DNA of 64,000 nt from Sphingomonadaceae bacterium (GCA_025056155.1 JANWWL010000006.1:62001-126000), one strand, 5' to 3'; positions 8,551 to 17,612 are shown, numbered from the stretch's first letter. The notes: generated by a model from the sequence alone, not told the origin. Translations and numbers: made by a program.

Positions 8551-9102
8551 ATGGCGCTCCTCCTGCCGCCACTTGAGCTGCTGGCGCTGGCGGTCGGCCT
8601 GGCGGCCGACGCCACGGCCGTCGCCCTGGCCCGCGGGCTGGCCGTGCCGCCCGGGACCTCCCGCTGGCGTTCCGCTGCCGCCACGGGGCTCGCCTTCGGT
8701 TCGGCCCAGGCCCTGATGCCGCTGTTGGGGCTGGGCGTGGCCATCATGCTGGTGGGCCCCTTCGTGCGCGCGGCGCATTGGCTTGCCTTCGTGGTGCTCG
8801 CGGTGCTCGGGATCGGGATGATGCGCAAGGGGCTTTCGGGCCAGCCGGCGGCCGCCCCGGCGGCCCTGCTGCCGGCCGCCCTCGCCACCAGCCTGGACGC
8901 GGCCGCAGCCGGCGTGGCCCTGCCGTTGCTGGGGTGGCCCGCCTGGGCGTCGGTGGCGCTGATCGGAGTGGTGACGGCGGGCCTCGCGGCCGGTGCGGTG
9001 CTGGCCGGGGCCGCGGCGGGAGCGTGGCTGGGGTCGCGGGCCACGGCCGCGGGGGGCGCGATCCTGGTGCTGGTGGGCCTGCGAATCGCCTGGGGGGCTT
9101 GA
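8551..9102 (+). CDS. mntP: MntP-like manganese efflux pump
   Basis: The 183-aa protein is almost entirely membrane-embedded, with about six helices. It carries the duplicated DUF204 signature: an N-terminal GLAADATAVALARGL and a second copy ATSLDAAAAGVALPLL near residue 110, each with the Asp that characterises MntP. This family exports Mn2+ across the inner membrane. The ATG at 8551 gives the usual N-terminus. The 81-bp gap to the divergent SIMPL gene is too short for a yybP-ykoY manganese riboswitch and shows none of its features. Ion specificity is inferred from the family. Confidence 0.85.
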   Translation: MALLLPPLELLALAVGLAADATAVALARGLAVPPGTSRWRSAAATGLAFGSAQALMPLLGLGVAIMLVGPFVRAAHWLAFVVLAVLGIGMMRKGLSGQPAAAPAALLPAALATSLDAAAAGVALPLLGWPAWASVALIGVVTAGLAAGAVLAGAAAGAWLGSRATAAGGAILVLVGLRIAWGA

Positions 9103-9271
9103 GCGTGCCCGGCCGCCCTCCCTGCGGCGAAACGCCGGGGATGGGGCGGGATCGGGGCTTTCCCGGCCGAAACGGTTCATGTAAGCGCGGCTCAAATCGC
9201 GATAGCCTCGACGCCGGTCAGGGCCGCCCGCGGCCGGCGCCTTGCCAGAAGCGGAGCCGTCGGCTGGGCCC

Positions 9272-10450
9272 ATGAACATGCATCTTCCCCCCCTCACGCT
9301 CGACGACCGGCCGACCGCGTGGCGGGTGGCGCGCGCCTGGCTTGCCGCGCCGGCCCGCCGCCGCGCCCTCTGGGTGGCCGCCGCGGCCCTTCTGGTGCTC
9401 GGCGTGTGGCTCCTCGTGGCCAAGGCGCAAAGCCGCGGGCCCGTGGCCCCTCCGTCCGGCCCCCCGACCGTGACGGTCGTCGTGCCGGGCCTCGCTGAGG
9501 TGCGCGAAACCGTCTCGGCCACGGGCACCATCGCCGCCCGGCGCGAGCTTCCCGTGGGCGTGGTGGGCGAAGGGGGCGCGATCGTCGCCGTCCGCACGGA
9601 GGCGGGCCGCTACGTGAAGGCAGGCGAGGTGCTGGCCGAGATCGATTCGGGCGTGCAACGCGCCCAGCTGGCCCAGCTGCAGGCGGCGGTCGGGCAGGCT
9701 CGGGCCGATGCGCGCCTGGCCGCGGCCGAGCTCGACCGGGCCCGCAAGCTCGTCGAGCGGGGCTTCGTCTCCCAAGCCGACCTCGACCGCCGCCAGGCCA
9801 CGCTCGCCGCCGCCCAAGCCCGGGTGGCGGTCGCCGAAGCCCAGGTGCGCGAAATGCGCGAGCGCATCGCCCGGCTGTCGATCCGCGCACCGGAAGCGGG
9901 GCTCGTCCTCTCCCGCCACGTGGAGGAGGGGCAGGTCGTCTCGCCCGCGTCCGGCGCGCTGTTCCGCATCGCCGCCGGCGGTCGGCTCGAGGTGCGGGCC
10001 GAAGTGCCCGAGGCGGACCTGCAACGCCTGAGAGTGGGCGAGGAAGCGCTCGTCACCCCGACCGGATCCGACCGGGCGGTGAAGGGCAGGATCTGGCTCA
10101 TCGAGCCGGTGGTCGACCCCGGGCGACGCCTGGGGGTCGTGCGCATCGACCTGCCGACCGACCCGTCGTTGCGCGCGGGCGGGTTCGCAAGTGTCACCAT
10201 GGCGGACGTCCCTCGCCGCCTGCCCCGCCTGCCGCAGTCGGCGGTGCTCACCGATGCCGACGGCGCCTACGTCTACGTGGTCGATGCGGGCAACCGCGTC
10301 CGCCGGCAGCCCGTCAAGCTGGGCTCGGCCGACCGTGACGGCGTTACCATCGTCGCGGGCCTGGCCGGGCCGGAGCGGGTCGTGGCTTCGGCCGGGGCGT
10401 TCCTGCGGCCCGGCGAGGAGGTGACCCCAGTCCTGCGCCGAGGGGCCTGA
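9272..10450 (+). CDS. RND efflux periplasmic adaptor (membrane fusion protein)
   Basis: The 392-aa protein links an inner-membrane RND pump to an outer-membrane channel. A membrane anchor is seen at residues ~35-52 (LWVAAAALLVLGVWLLVA), followed by a lipoyl-like half motif, a helical hairpin (residues ~115-200, rich in Ala, Gln and Arg), a second lipoyl half with LSIRAPEAGLVLSRHVEEGQ, and beta-barrel and membrane-proximal domains. ATG 9272 was chosen over the track's TTG; ATG 9278 is an alternative. The permease gene begins 6 bp after its stop, so the two are an operon. No outer-membrane factor is encoded nearby, so a shared TolC-type protein is probably used. Confidence 0.9.
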   Translation: MNMHLPPLTLDDRPTAWRVARAWLAAPARRRALWVAAAALLVLGVWLLVAKAQSRGPVAPPSGPPTVTVVVPGLAEVRETVSATGTIAARRELPVGVVGEGGAIVAVRTEAGRYVKAGEVLAEIDSGVQRAQLAQLQAAVGQARADARLAAAELDRARKLVERGFVSQADLDRRQATLAAAQARVAVAEAQVREMRERIARLSIRAPEAGLVLSRHVEEGQVVSPASGALFRIAAGGRLEVRAEVPEADLQRLRVGEEALVTPTGSDRAVKGRIWLIEPVVDPGRRLGVVRIDLPTDPSLRAGGFASVTMADVPRRLPRLPQSAVLTDADGAYVYVVDAGNRVRRQPVKLGSADRDGVTIVAGLAGPERVVASAGAFLRPGEEVTPVLRRGA

Positions 10451-10456
10451 CGCCCG

Positions 10457-13400
10457 ATGGACCTGCGCAACCTCTCGAGCTGGGCGATCCGCAACCCGGT
10501 GCCGCCCTTGCTCCTGTTCCTGATGCTGACCCTGCTGGGGCTCCTCAGCTTCAGCAGGCTCCCCATCAACCAGATGCCCGACGTCTCGGCCCCCCTCGTG
10601 TCGGTGACGGTCTCCCAGCCCGGCGGCGCGCCCACCGAGCTCGAGACCCAGGTCACGCAGAAGATCGAAGGGGCGGTCGCCAGCATCGGCAACGTGAAAT
10701 CCATCTCCTCGGCGGTGGCCGAGGGGGCCAGCACCACCACGGTCGAGTTCCAGATCGGCACCCCGGTCGACCGCGCCGTGGACGACGTGCGCAACGCCGT
10801 GTCCCGCATCCGCTCGGACCTGCCCGAAGGCATCCTCGAGCCGCAGGTCGAGCGCATCGACATCGAGGGCGGCGCCATCGCCTACGTGGCCGTGAAGTCC
10901 ACCGCCATGACGCTCGAAGAGCTGTCGTGGTTCGTCGACAACACGGTGGCCAAGCGCCTGCTGTCGATCCCGGGGGTGGCCCAGGTGCGGCGCACGGGCG
11001 GCGTCGACCGGGAGCTGCGCGTGGACCTCTACCCCGAGCGGCTCCAGGCGCTGGGCATCACGGCGGCCCAGGTGAACGCGCAGCTGCGCGCGCTCAACGT
11101 CGACCTGCCGGGCGGGCGCGCCGAGGTCGCCGGGGCCGAACAGGCGGTGCGGGTGCTGGGCGGGCGACGGAGTGCGGAGGAGCTGGCGGAGACCCGCATC
11201 GCCCTGCCGGGCGGCCGGTTCGTGCGATTGGGCGACATCGCCTTCGTCCACGACGGCAGCGCCGAGCAGCGCTCGATCGCCCGCCTCGACGGCCGGCAGG
11301 TGACGTCCTTCGGGCTGTTCCGGGCCCGCGGCTCGTCCGACGTCGAGGTCTACCGGCGCATGAACGCCGAGCTCGAGCGGATCCGGGCCGACTATCCGCA
11401 GGTGGAGTTCGTCGAACTCTTCACGTCAACCGACTACACGGAAGAGGAATATCGCAGTGCCCTCACGGCGCTCGTCGAGGGCGCGCTGCTTGCCGTGCTG
11501 GTGGTGTGGCTGTTCCTGCGCGACGTGCGCGCCACCGTGATTTCGGCGCTCGCCATCCCGCTCTCGGCCATTCCGGCCTTCTGGTTCATGGAGCTCATGG
11601 GTTTCACGCTCAACACCGTGAGCCTTCTGGCCTTGAGCCTGGTGGCCGGGATCCTGGTGGACGACGCGATCGTCGAGATCGAGAACATCGTGCGCCACAT
11701 GCGCATGGGCAAGACTCCGTTCCAGGCGGCGCTCGACGCTGCCGACGAGATCGGACTTGCCGTGGTGGCCACGACCTTCGCCATCATCGGCGTCTTCCTG
11801 CCCGTGAGCTTCATGCCCGGCATCTCGGGCCAATACTTCAAGCAGTTTGGCCTGACGGTGTCGGTGGCGGTGTTCCTGAGCCTACTGGTCGCGCGGATGA
11901 TCACCCCGCTCCTGGCGGCCTATTTCCTGAAGCCCCACGGCTACCGACCCCACGCCGAAGGGGCGCTGATGCAGGGGTACCTCAGGTTCTTGCGCTGGTC
12001 GCTCGAGAACCGCTGGAAGACGGTGGTGGCCGGAGCGGTCTCGTTCCTGATCACCGTGGTGCTGTTCGCAAGCGTCCCCCAGACCTTCTCGCCCGACAGC
12101 GACACCGGCACCTCGATCCTCGACGTCGAGCTGCCGCCGGGCGCCACGCTCGAGGAGACCGCGCGCAAGTTGGACGAGGTGCGCGGCTTCCTCGCCGCCC
12201 AGCCCGAGGTGGCGAGCATCTTCGAATCGATCGGTGGGGAGGGCGACGTCCGCCGGGCCACCATGTACATCGACCTCGTGCCCAGGGCCGAGCGGGACGT
12301 GAGCGCAAAGGAATTCGAACGCCGGGTCGGACCGGAGCTCGCGCGCTTCCCCGACGCTCGCTTCGCCTTCCAGTCGTTCGGCCCCGGTGGGGGCGGGCGC
12401 GACATCGTGGTGATGCTGGCCAGCGACGACCCGGCCCTGCTGGACGCAACGGCGCGCAAGGTGGAAGCCGAGATGCGGGCCCTTCCCATCCTGCGCGACG
12501 CCCGCCTGGACGGAGATCTCGAGCGGCCCGAGATCCTGATCCGGCCCCGTTACGACATCGCCGCCCAGCTGGGCGTTTCGGTCGCCGACCTGTCGCGCAC
12601 CGTGCGCATCGCCACCATGGGCGACATCGAACAGAACCTGGCCAAATTCTCCCTGACCGACCGGCAGGTGCCCATCCGGGTGAGCCTCGTCGAGCGGGCC
12701 CGGCGCGACCTGGCGGCCATCGAGAACCTGCCCGTACCCACCGCCGACGGCGGCAGCGTGCCCCTCAAGGTCGTGGCCGACGTGAGTTTCGGCACGGGGC
12801 CGACCGTCATCCGCCGGTACAACCAGAGCCGCCGGGTGACGCTGGTGGCCGACCTCAACGGCGTGGCCTCCGGCACGGCCTATGCCGAGATCAACCGCCT
12901 GCCCACCATGGCCAACCTTCCCGAAGGCGTGCGCCAGGTGAAGTTCGGTGAAACCGAAGTGTTCGAAGAGTTGGTGACGAACTTCGTGATCGCCATCGTT
13001 TCGGGTGTCATCCTGGTCTTCGCCGTCCTCGTGCTCCTCTACCGGCGCGTGCTGCCGCCCTTCGTCAACATGGGTTCGCTGCTCTTGGCACCACTCGGTG
13101 GGATCATCCTCATCATCCTCACGGGCAACGTCATCTCGATGCCCGTCTACATCGGGATCCTGATGCTGCTCGGCATCGTGGCCAAGAACTCGATCCTGCT
13201 CGTCGACTTCGCGATCGAAGAGATGCGCCGGGGCACGCCGCGGGAAGACGCGATCGTCGAGGCCGGGCACAAGCGGGCCCAGCCAATCATCATGACGACG
13301 GTCGCCATGTCGGCTGGCATGCTGCCGGTGGCGCTGGGCCTGCACGGCGATTCGAGCTTCCGCGCGCCCATGGCCATCGTGGTGATCGGCGGGCTCGTGC

Positions 13401-13552
13401 TGTCCACCCTGCTCACGCTCGTCATCGTGCCGGCGGGCTTTACGCTCGCCGACGACCTGGAGCGCTGGCTGGGCCCCCGCCTGGCGCGCTGGCTGGGCAT
13501 GACGGGCCACCACGCCCCCACCCTGCGGGAGACCGCCCAGCCTGCCGAATGA
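10457..13552 (+). CDS. RND family efflux permease (AcrB/MexF-like)
   Basis: This 1031-aa protein is a proton-driven exporter. It has a first helix near residue 15-33, a large porter loop (AVASIGNVKSISS, VDRAVDDVRNAVS), helices 2-6 with the proton-relay acids in AGILVDDAIVEIENIVRHM (residues ~400-420), and a second half that ends with helices 8-12 (GILMLLGIVAKNSILLVDFA). Both periplasmic domains are present, so the length is normal. The cargo cannot be deduced; drugs, solvents or envelope lipids are all possible. The tail after helix 12 is short. It follows its adaptor gene and precedes a DUF445 membrane protein by only ~22 bp. Confidence 0.93.
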   Translation: MDLRNLSSWAIRNPVPPLLLFLMLTLLGLLSFSRLPINQMPDVSAPLVSVTVSQPGGAPTELETQVTQKIEGAVASIGNVKSISSAVAEGASTTTVEFQIGTPVDRAVDDVRNAVSRIRSDLPEGILEPQVERIDIEGGAIAYVAVKSTAMTLEELSWFVDNTVAKRLLSIPGVAQVRRTGGVDRELRVDLYPERLQALGITAAQVNAQLRALNVDLPGGRAEVAGAEQAVRVLGGRRSAEELAETRIALPGGRFVRLGDIAFVHDGSAEQRSIARLDGRQVTSFGLFRARGSSDVEVYRRMNAELERIRADYPQVEFVELFTSTDYTEEEYRSALTALVEGALLAVLVVWLFLRDVRATVISALAIPLSAIPAFWFMELMGFTLNTVSLLALSLVAGILVDDAIVEIENIVRHMRMGKTPFQAALDAADEIGLAVVATTFAIIGVFLPVSFMPGISGQYFKQFGLTVSVAVFLSLLVARMITPLLAAYFLKPHGYRPHAEGALMQGYLRFLRWSLENRWKTVVAGAVSFLITVVLFASVPQTFSPDSDTGTSILDVELPPGATLEETARKLDEVRGFLAAQPEVASIFESIGGEGDVRRATMYIDLVPRAERDVSAKEFERRVGPELARFPDARFAFQSFGPGGGGRDIVVMLASDDPALLDATARKVEAEMRALPILRDARLDGDLERPEILIRPRYDIAAQLGVSVADLSRTVRIATMGDIEQNLAKFSLTDRQVPIRVSLVERARRDLAAIENLPVPTADGGSVPLKVVADVSFGTGPTVIRRYNQSRRVTLVADLNGVASGTAYAEINRLPTMANLPEGVRQVKFGETEVFEELVTNFVIAIVSGVILVFAVLVLLYRRVLPPFVNMGSLLLAPLGGIILIILTGNVISMPVYIGILMLLGIVAKNSILLVDFAIEEMRRGTPREDAIVEAGHKRAQPIIMTTVAMSAGMLPVALGLHGDSSFRAPMAIVVIGGLVLSTLLTLVIVPAGFTLADDLERWLGPRLARWLGMTGHHAPTLRETAQPAE

Positions 13553-13574
13553 CGCCCTGAACGAGCGCGAGCGG

Positions 13575-14783
13575 GTGGCCCGCGCCATGTGGCGGCTGGC
13601 CACCGGTCTTCTGGCGCTCATGGCCATGGTGCTGGCCGCGGCCACCTGGGCCGTGCACGCGGTCCACCCCGGCTTCGCCTGGGTGCAGGCCTTCGCCGAA
13701 GCCGCGTTGGTCGGCGGGCTGGCCGACTGGTTCGCGGTCACGGCGCTCTTCCGCCAGCCGTTGGGCCTGCCCATCCCCCACACCGCCATCATCCCGCGCA
13801 ACAAGGACCGCATCGGTCGGGCGCTCGCCCAGTTCCTCAAGGACAATTTCCTCACGCCCGCGGTCGTGGGCCGCCGCCTGGAACGGCTGGACGCGGCCGG
13901 CCTGCTCGCCCGCCGGCTGACCGCCCCCGCCGCGGGCCGCGGCGGCCTGCGCCGGGGCCTCTTGGCCCTGTTGGAGCAGCTGGCCGCCACGCCGGCCGCC
14001 GACGCGCTGGGCGAGCGCGTGAAGGGGGGGATCGCCCGCCGGCTCGAGCGCATGGACGCAGCAGGGCTTCTGGCCTCGATCCTCGAAGCGGCGATGCGCG
14101 AGGGCCGCCACAGGCCCGTCCTCGACAGCCTCGTGTCCTGGGGGCAGCGCACGCTGGATGCCGAGGAACCCGCGCTGCGCGAGATGATCCGCGCCCGCAC
14201 CAACTGGCTGCTGCGGCTGATTTCGGTCGACGAAAAGCTGGCCGACGAGATCCTGGAGGGTCTGCGCGGCTTCCTTGCGGAAGTGGCCCAGGATCCCACC
14301 CATACGGTGCGCCAGCGGGCCGAGACGGCGCTCGGCCACCTGGTGCGGGACCTGAGGGAAGACCCGGCCACCATCGCGCGGGTCGAGCGGTGGAAGCGCG
14401 ACCTGCTGGCCAACCCCGCCGTCGTCCGCTGGATCGAGGGGCTGTGGGACAGCGCGCGCGAGGCGTTGGCCGACTTCGCGAGCGGCGAGGGGGCCGGCCG
14501 CCTCGGGGCCGACGTCGGCCGCGCGCTGGACGAGGACCCGCAGCTGGCCACCGCCGTCAATCAGCTCGCCCGGCGGGCCATCGCCGGGGTGGTGCGGGAT
14601 CACGGGGATGCGATCGTCGCCCTCGTCTCGGAGACGGTGAAGGGCTGGGACGCCGCGACCGTGACCGCAAAGCTCGAGTCGGCGGTGGCGCGTGACCTGC
14701 AGTACATCCGCCTGAACGGCACCCTGATCGGCGGTTCGATCGGCGTGCTGCTGCACGCCCTGTTCGTCGTGGCGGGGTTCTGA
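13575..14783 (+). CDS. DUF445 family membrane protein (YjiN-like)
   Basis: The ~402-aa protein has a hydrophobic helix near the N-terminus (residues ~8-28), the family block FAEAALVGGLADWFAVTALFRQPLGLPIPHTAIIP (quoted in part), a long amphipathic helical middle and a final C-terminal membrane helix (LIGGSIGVLLHALFVVAGF). This is the pattern of the DUF445 family, whose function is not established. The start is uncertain: GTG 13575 is used, ATG 13587 (MWRLATGL) is possible, and the frame is open into the permease gene. It probably shares a transcript with the RND pair. A candidate small RNA and a strong terminator follow. Confidence 0.85.
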   Translation: MARAMWRLATGLLALMAMVLAAATWAVHAVHPGFAWVQAFAEAALVGGLADWFAVTALFRQPLGLPIPHTAIIPRNKDRIGRALAQFLKDNFLTPAVVGRRLERLDAAGLLARRLTAPAAGRGGLRRGLLALLEQLAATPAADALGERVKGGIARRLERMDAAGLLASILEAAMREGRHRPVLDSLVSWGQRTLDAEEPALREMIRARTNWLLRLISVDEKLADEILEGLRGFLAEVAQDPTHTVRQRAETALGHLVRDLREDPATIARVERWKRDLLANPAVVRWIEGLWDSAREALADFASGEGAGRLGADVGRALDEDPQLATAVNQLARRAIAGVVRDHGDAIVALVSETVKGWDAATVTAKLESAVARDLQYIRLNGTLIGGSIGVLLHALFVVAGF

Positions 14784-14817
14784 AGCAGAACTTAAGGGAA
14801 GCGCGCTGGAAAACCTC

Positions 14818-14847
14818 TTGCCTCCCAAGGCCGGCCTGCGTTAGGAA
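14818..14847 (+). promoter_or_regulatory. Candidate promoter for the small RNA at 14854
   Basis: TTGCCT (14818-14823) and TAGGAA (14842-14847) are 18 bp apart and lie 7 bp before the predicted RNA 5' end. A similar TTGGCA/TAGGAA pair precedes the protease gene at 50256. The match to consensus is weak. Confidence 0.28.
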
Positions 14848-14853
14848 GCGTGC

Positions 14854-14936
14854 GGGAGGTGTGTGGCGAGGCCGGCATCTCCTCCTGTGGCAAGATCCTG
14901 CGGCGCGGCCACGGCGTGGCTGCGCCGCCTTTTCTT
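14854..14936 (+). ncRNA. Candidate small RNA with anti-Shine-Dalgarno loop and strong terminator
   Basis: This ~83-nt segment lies between convergent genes and shows structure that no CDS explains. A 5' hairpin pairs GGAGGTG (14855-14861) with CATCTCC (14876-14882), with an inner GGC/GCC pairing around a GAG loop. Next comes a mostly unpaired stretch containing TCCTCCTG, complementary to ribosome binding sites. The 3' end is a 13-bp GC stem followed by CTTTTCTT, the only T-run after a hairpin that I found between genes. Some alphaproteobacterial trans-acting sRNAs carry similar CUCCUCC motifs. It could instead be the processed 3' UTR of the DUF445 transcript, which ends 70 bp upstream. The 5' end is set only by the hairpin and a weak promoter. 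Confidence 0.4.
14900..14936 (+). terminator. Rho-independent terminator
   Basis: GCGGCGCGGCCAC (14900-14912) pairs with GTGGCTGCGCCGC (14916-14928) through 13 bp with one G-T pair and a 3-nt loop, and CTTTTCTT follows. It ends either the RND/DUF445 transcript or the candidate sRNA. The remaining gap to 15142 shows nothing I can interpret. Confidence 0.82.
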
Positions 14937-15142
14937 CCCGCCCGGCGCTGCGCCCGGGCCCACTGCCTTGGCATCCGCAATCCCAGGGCCGGCCCGCAGG
15001 GATCGCGGGGTCCGCCTCGCGGCCGGCCGGGCGGGCGGACCTTCGCACCGGCCCAATCGTGCGGAGCCCGGCCGGGCCGACGTTCCGGCCACGCCCACCC
15101 CCTTGGAGCCGGCACGGGCCTGAGAGGGCGTGGAGCGGGGGC

Positions 15143-15913
15143 TTAGACCGCCATCGCACCGCCGTCGACGATCAGCGCCTGACCGGTCGTGAAGGCGCCG
15201 GCGGGCGCGGCCAGGAACACCGCCATGCCCGCGATCTCATCAGGCTGGCCGATCCGCTTGAGGCACGACCCGGCCACTGCCTGCTCCAGGATGGCGGGGT
15301 TTTCCCACAGCGCCCGGGCGAAGTCGGTCTTCACGAGCCCCGGGCAGATGGCGTTCACCCGCACGCCGCGGGGGCCGAACTCGGCGGCGTAGTTGCGCAC
15401 GAGCTGGAGGTCGGCCGCCTTCGAGACATTGTAGGCCCCGATCACCGTCGAGCCGCGGAAAGCCCCGATCGAGGAAACGAGGGTAATCGAGCCTTCCCCC
15501 CGTTCCAGCATCTGAGGGGCCAGAAGGCCGATCAACCAATGGTTCGACACCACGTTGTTCATGAGGATCTTGGTGAACTGCTCGTCGCTGATGCCGGCCA
15601 TCGGCCCGAAATAGGGGTTGGAGGCCGCGTTGCACACGAGCGCCGTCACCTTCCCGAAGCGGTCGAGCGCAAAGCGGGCGAGACGCGCCAGGTCGTCCTT
15701 GGACGAAATGTTGGCGGGACAGGCCACGGCGGCCGCGCGGCCCACGGCGGCGTTGATCTCGGCCACGGCCGCCTCGCAAGCGTCGGCCTTGCGGCTCGAG
15801 ACGACGACGTGGGCCCCGTGTTCGGCCATGCGGTGCGCGATGGCCTTGCCGATCCCCCGGGACGAGCCGGTGACGACCGCAACCTGGCCGGTAAGATCGA
15901 ACAGATTGCCCAT
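15143..15913 (-). CDS. SDR family oxidoreductase
   Basis: The 256-aa protein is a classical short-chain dehydrogenase using NAD(P)H. It has the Rossmann motif TGSSRGIGKAIA (residues ~12-23), a CNAASNPYFGP segment corresponding to NAAG, and the catalytic set Ser (SSIGAF), Tyr-x-x-x-Lys (YNVSKAA), with a C-terminal VDGGAMAV typical of the FabG-like branch. ATG 15913 is preceded by AAGGAGG at good distance; the longer frame in the track is not used. Closest in character are DHRS4-like carbonyl reductases, but the substrate is not readable. It diverges from an MFS transporter gene with 65 bp between starts, so the two may be co-regulated. Confidence 0.9.
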   Translation of the reverse strand: MGNLFDLTGQVAVVTGSSRGIGKAIAHRMAEHGAHVVVSSRKADACEAAVAEINAAVGRAAAVACPANISSKDDLARLARFALDRFGKVTALVCNAASNPYFGPMAGISDEQFTKILMNNVVSNHWLIGLLAPQMLERGEGSITLVSSIGAFRGSTVIGAYNVSKAADLQLVRNYAAEFGPRGVRVNAICPGLVKTDFARALWENPAILEQAVAGSCLKRIGQPDEIAGMAVFLAAPAGAFTTGQALIVDGGAMAV

Positions 15914-15978
15914 GGACTGGCCTCCTTCTAGGCCGTCCATGTCGGGCCGCTGAGGCCTCGACAACAGGGGATCGGCGC

Positions 15979-17172
15979 ATGGCCCGGCATTCGGCGGCCT
16001 CCACCGCCTGGCGCGCGACGGCGACCGTCTCGGCCTACTACGCCCTGTTCGGCGCCTTCATCCCCTGGCTCAGCCGTTGGCTGGACGAGGTGGCGGGCTT
16101 CCCGGGCGAGACCATCGGTCTTGCGGTCACGATCGGAACGCTGCTGCGCATCGTCGCCGGCCCGCTGCTCTCGGCCTGGGCCGACGGCCGGGCCGACCGG
16201 CGCACGGCCATCGTCGCCCTCTCGGCGGCGACGGTGCTCGTCCTTGTCCTGATGGGGCCCCGCGCCGGGACGGCCAAGGACTTCCTGCTGGTCGTCGCCC
16301 TGCAGGTCTGCGTCTGGGGCCTGCTCGCCTTTCTCGAGGCCGCGCTCATCCGCCTCACCGGGCGTGGCGGCGGCCCGCCGTATGGCGTGGCTCGAGGCCT
16401 CGCCTCTGCCGCCTTCATCGCCGGGAATTTCGGCGTGGGCGTGCTCGTCGACCGCCTGGGGCCTGGCGCCATCCTGGGCTGGATGATCGCGGCCGCCGTC
16501 GCGATGCTGGCCGGAAGCCTGGCCATGAACCCGGAGCCGCACGCGCGGGGTCCGGCCCAGCCGTTCCTCGCCCGCCTGTCCGAAGGCGTGGGGCTTCTGA
16601 AGGACCCTTTCTTCCTTCCGCTGGCGCTCGCAGCGGGCCTGGTGCAGGGGGCGCATCAGTATTACTATCTGTTTTCGAACCTCATCTGGCGCGAGGCGCC
16701 CGGCCTGTCCGCCACGACGATCGGCGCGCTCCAGGCCTTAGGAGTGGCGGCCGAAGTGCTGTTCCTGATGCTGCTGGCGGAGCGGACCGCGCGCTGGCCA
16801 CCTGCCGTCCTTTTCCTGATGGGCGGGCTTGGGTCGATCGTCCGCTGGGGTGGGCTGGCGCTGGCGCCGGGCCTTCCCCTGTTGGTGCCGCTGCAGCTTC
16901 TGCATGCGGTCACCTTCGCCTTCACGTTCCTGGGCACCATGCGGGGCCTGCAGGAACGGTTCGGCGACGCCCGCGGGGCAACTGCCCAGATGATCTACCA
17001 GAGCCTGGCCAACGCCCCCGCCACGGCCGGCGCCAGCTATCTGGCCGGCCGACTTTACGGGGCAGGGCTCGGAGCGGACGGCTACTGGGTCATGGCGGCC
17101 CTGGCGGCGATCGCGGTGCCGCTCAGTCTGGCCCTGCTGCGCCGCCCTCGGGATCTTCCGGGCCGCCCCTAG
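15979..17172 (+). CDS. MFS transporter (HcaT / 3-phenylpropionate permease-like)
   Basis: This 397-aa protein has about twelve membrane helices. The N-terminal part (YYALFGAFIPWLSRWLDE and GTLLRIVAGPLLSAWADGRADRR) matches the MFS_1-like group that includes HcaT and nucleoside symporters, with the loop 2-3 G..AD..DRR motif. The sequence continues to a basic tail (RRPRDLPGRP). Transported compounds in this group include aromatic acids and nucleosides; nothing here decides between them. It is divergent from the SDR gene. Its last 50 bp overlap the 3' end of rbfA on the opposite strand. Confidence 0.85.
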   Translation: MARHSAASTAWRATATVSAYYALFGAFIPWLSRWLDEVAGFPGETIGLAVTIGTLLRIVAGPLLSAWADGRADRRTAIVALSAATVLVLVLMGPRAGTAKDFLLVVALQVCVWGLLAFLEAALIRLTGRGGGPPYGVARGLASAAFIAGNFGVGVLVDRLGPGAILGWMIAAAVAMLAGSLAMNPEPHARGPAQPFLARLSEGVGLLKDPFFLPLALAAGLVQGAHQYYYLFSNLIWREAPGLSATTIGALQALGVAAEVLFLMLLAERTARWPPAVLFLMGGLGSIVRWGGLALAPGLPLLVPLQLLHAVTFAFTFLGTMRGLQERFGDARGATAQMIYQSLANAPATAGASYLAGRLYGAGLGADGYWVMAALAAIAVPLSLALLRRPRDLPGRP

Positions 17173-17575
17173 GTCGTCCCTCCTGCCCCTCTTGCCGCCC
17201 GGAGGCCACCCGGCGCAACAACGCGTCGATCCTAGCGCCCTCATCGAAGCTTTGGTCCAGCCGGAAGCGGATTTGGACCGCCCACTTCAGCCGCACGACC
17301 CGCGCCAGTTCGGCCCGGATCCGGCGCGACTGGGCGTTGAGCGCCTCGACCACGGAATCCCGGCCGGCAGGGTCGGCACCCACGGGCATGACGAAGGCCG
17401 TGGCGTGCCGCAGGTCGGGAGAGACGCGGACTTCCGAGATCGAGACGATGTGCCGATCGAGCCGCTCGTCGCGCAGCGTCCCGCGGGCGAGCAGCTCGGC
17501 CAGCGCGTGGCGGATCGCCTCGCCAACGCGCAGCGTGCGCAGCGGCCGGCCTTCGGGATCGGTGGCGCGCTTCAT
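17123..17575 (-). CDS. rbfA: Ribosome-binding factor A
   Basis: RbfA is a KH-like cold-shock factor that binds the 30S subunit and helps mature the 16S rRNA 5' end. The 150-aa protein has the family core: RTLRVGEAIRHALAELL, IVSISEVRVSPDLRHATAFVMP and [39 protein letters not shown] (quoted in part). The Gly/Glu/Arg-rich tail after residue ~128 is extra and lies in the segment that overlaps the MFS gene. ATG 17575 was chosen as the first start before the RTLRVGE block. It is the last gene of the rimP-nusA-ylxR-infB-rbfA operon, 37 bp after infB. Confidence 0.95.
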   Translation of the reverse strand: MKRATDPEGRPLRTLRVGEAIRHALAELLARGTLRDERLDRHIVSISEVRVSPDLRHATAFVMPVGADPAGRDSVVEALNAQSRRIRAELARVVRLKWAVQIRFRLDQSFDEGARIDALLRRVASGRQEGQEGRPRGGPEDPEGGAAGPD

Positions 17576-17612
17576 CCCAGGCCCCCCGCCCCCGCGCGAC
17601 CGCGCCCGGCGG

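Noticed and set aside
9218-14828. Long minus-strand ORFs opposite the RND pair and DUF445 gene
   Set aside because: High GC keeps antisense frames open. The plus strand has coherent families in a normal operon order.
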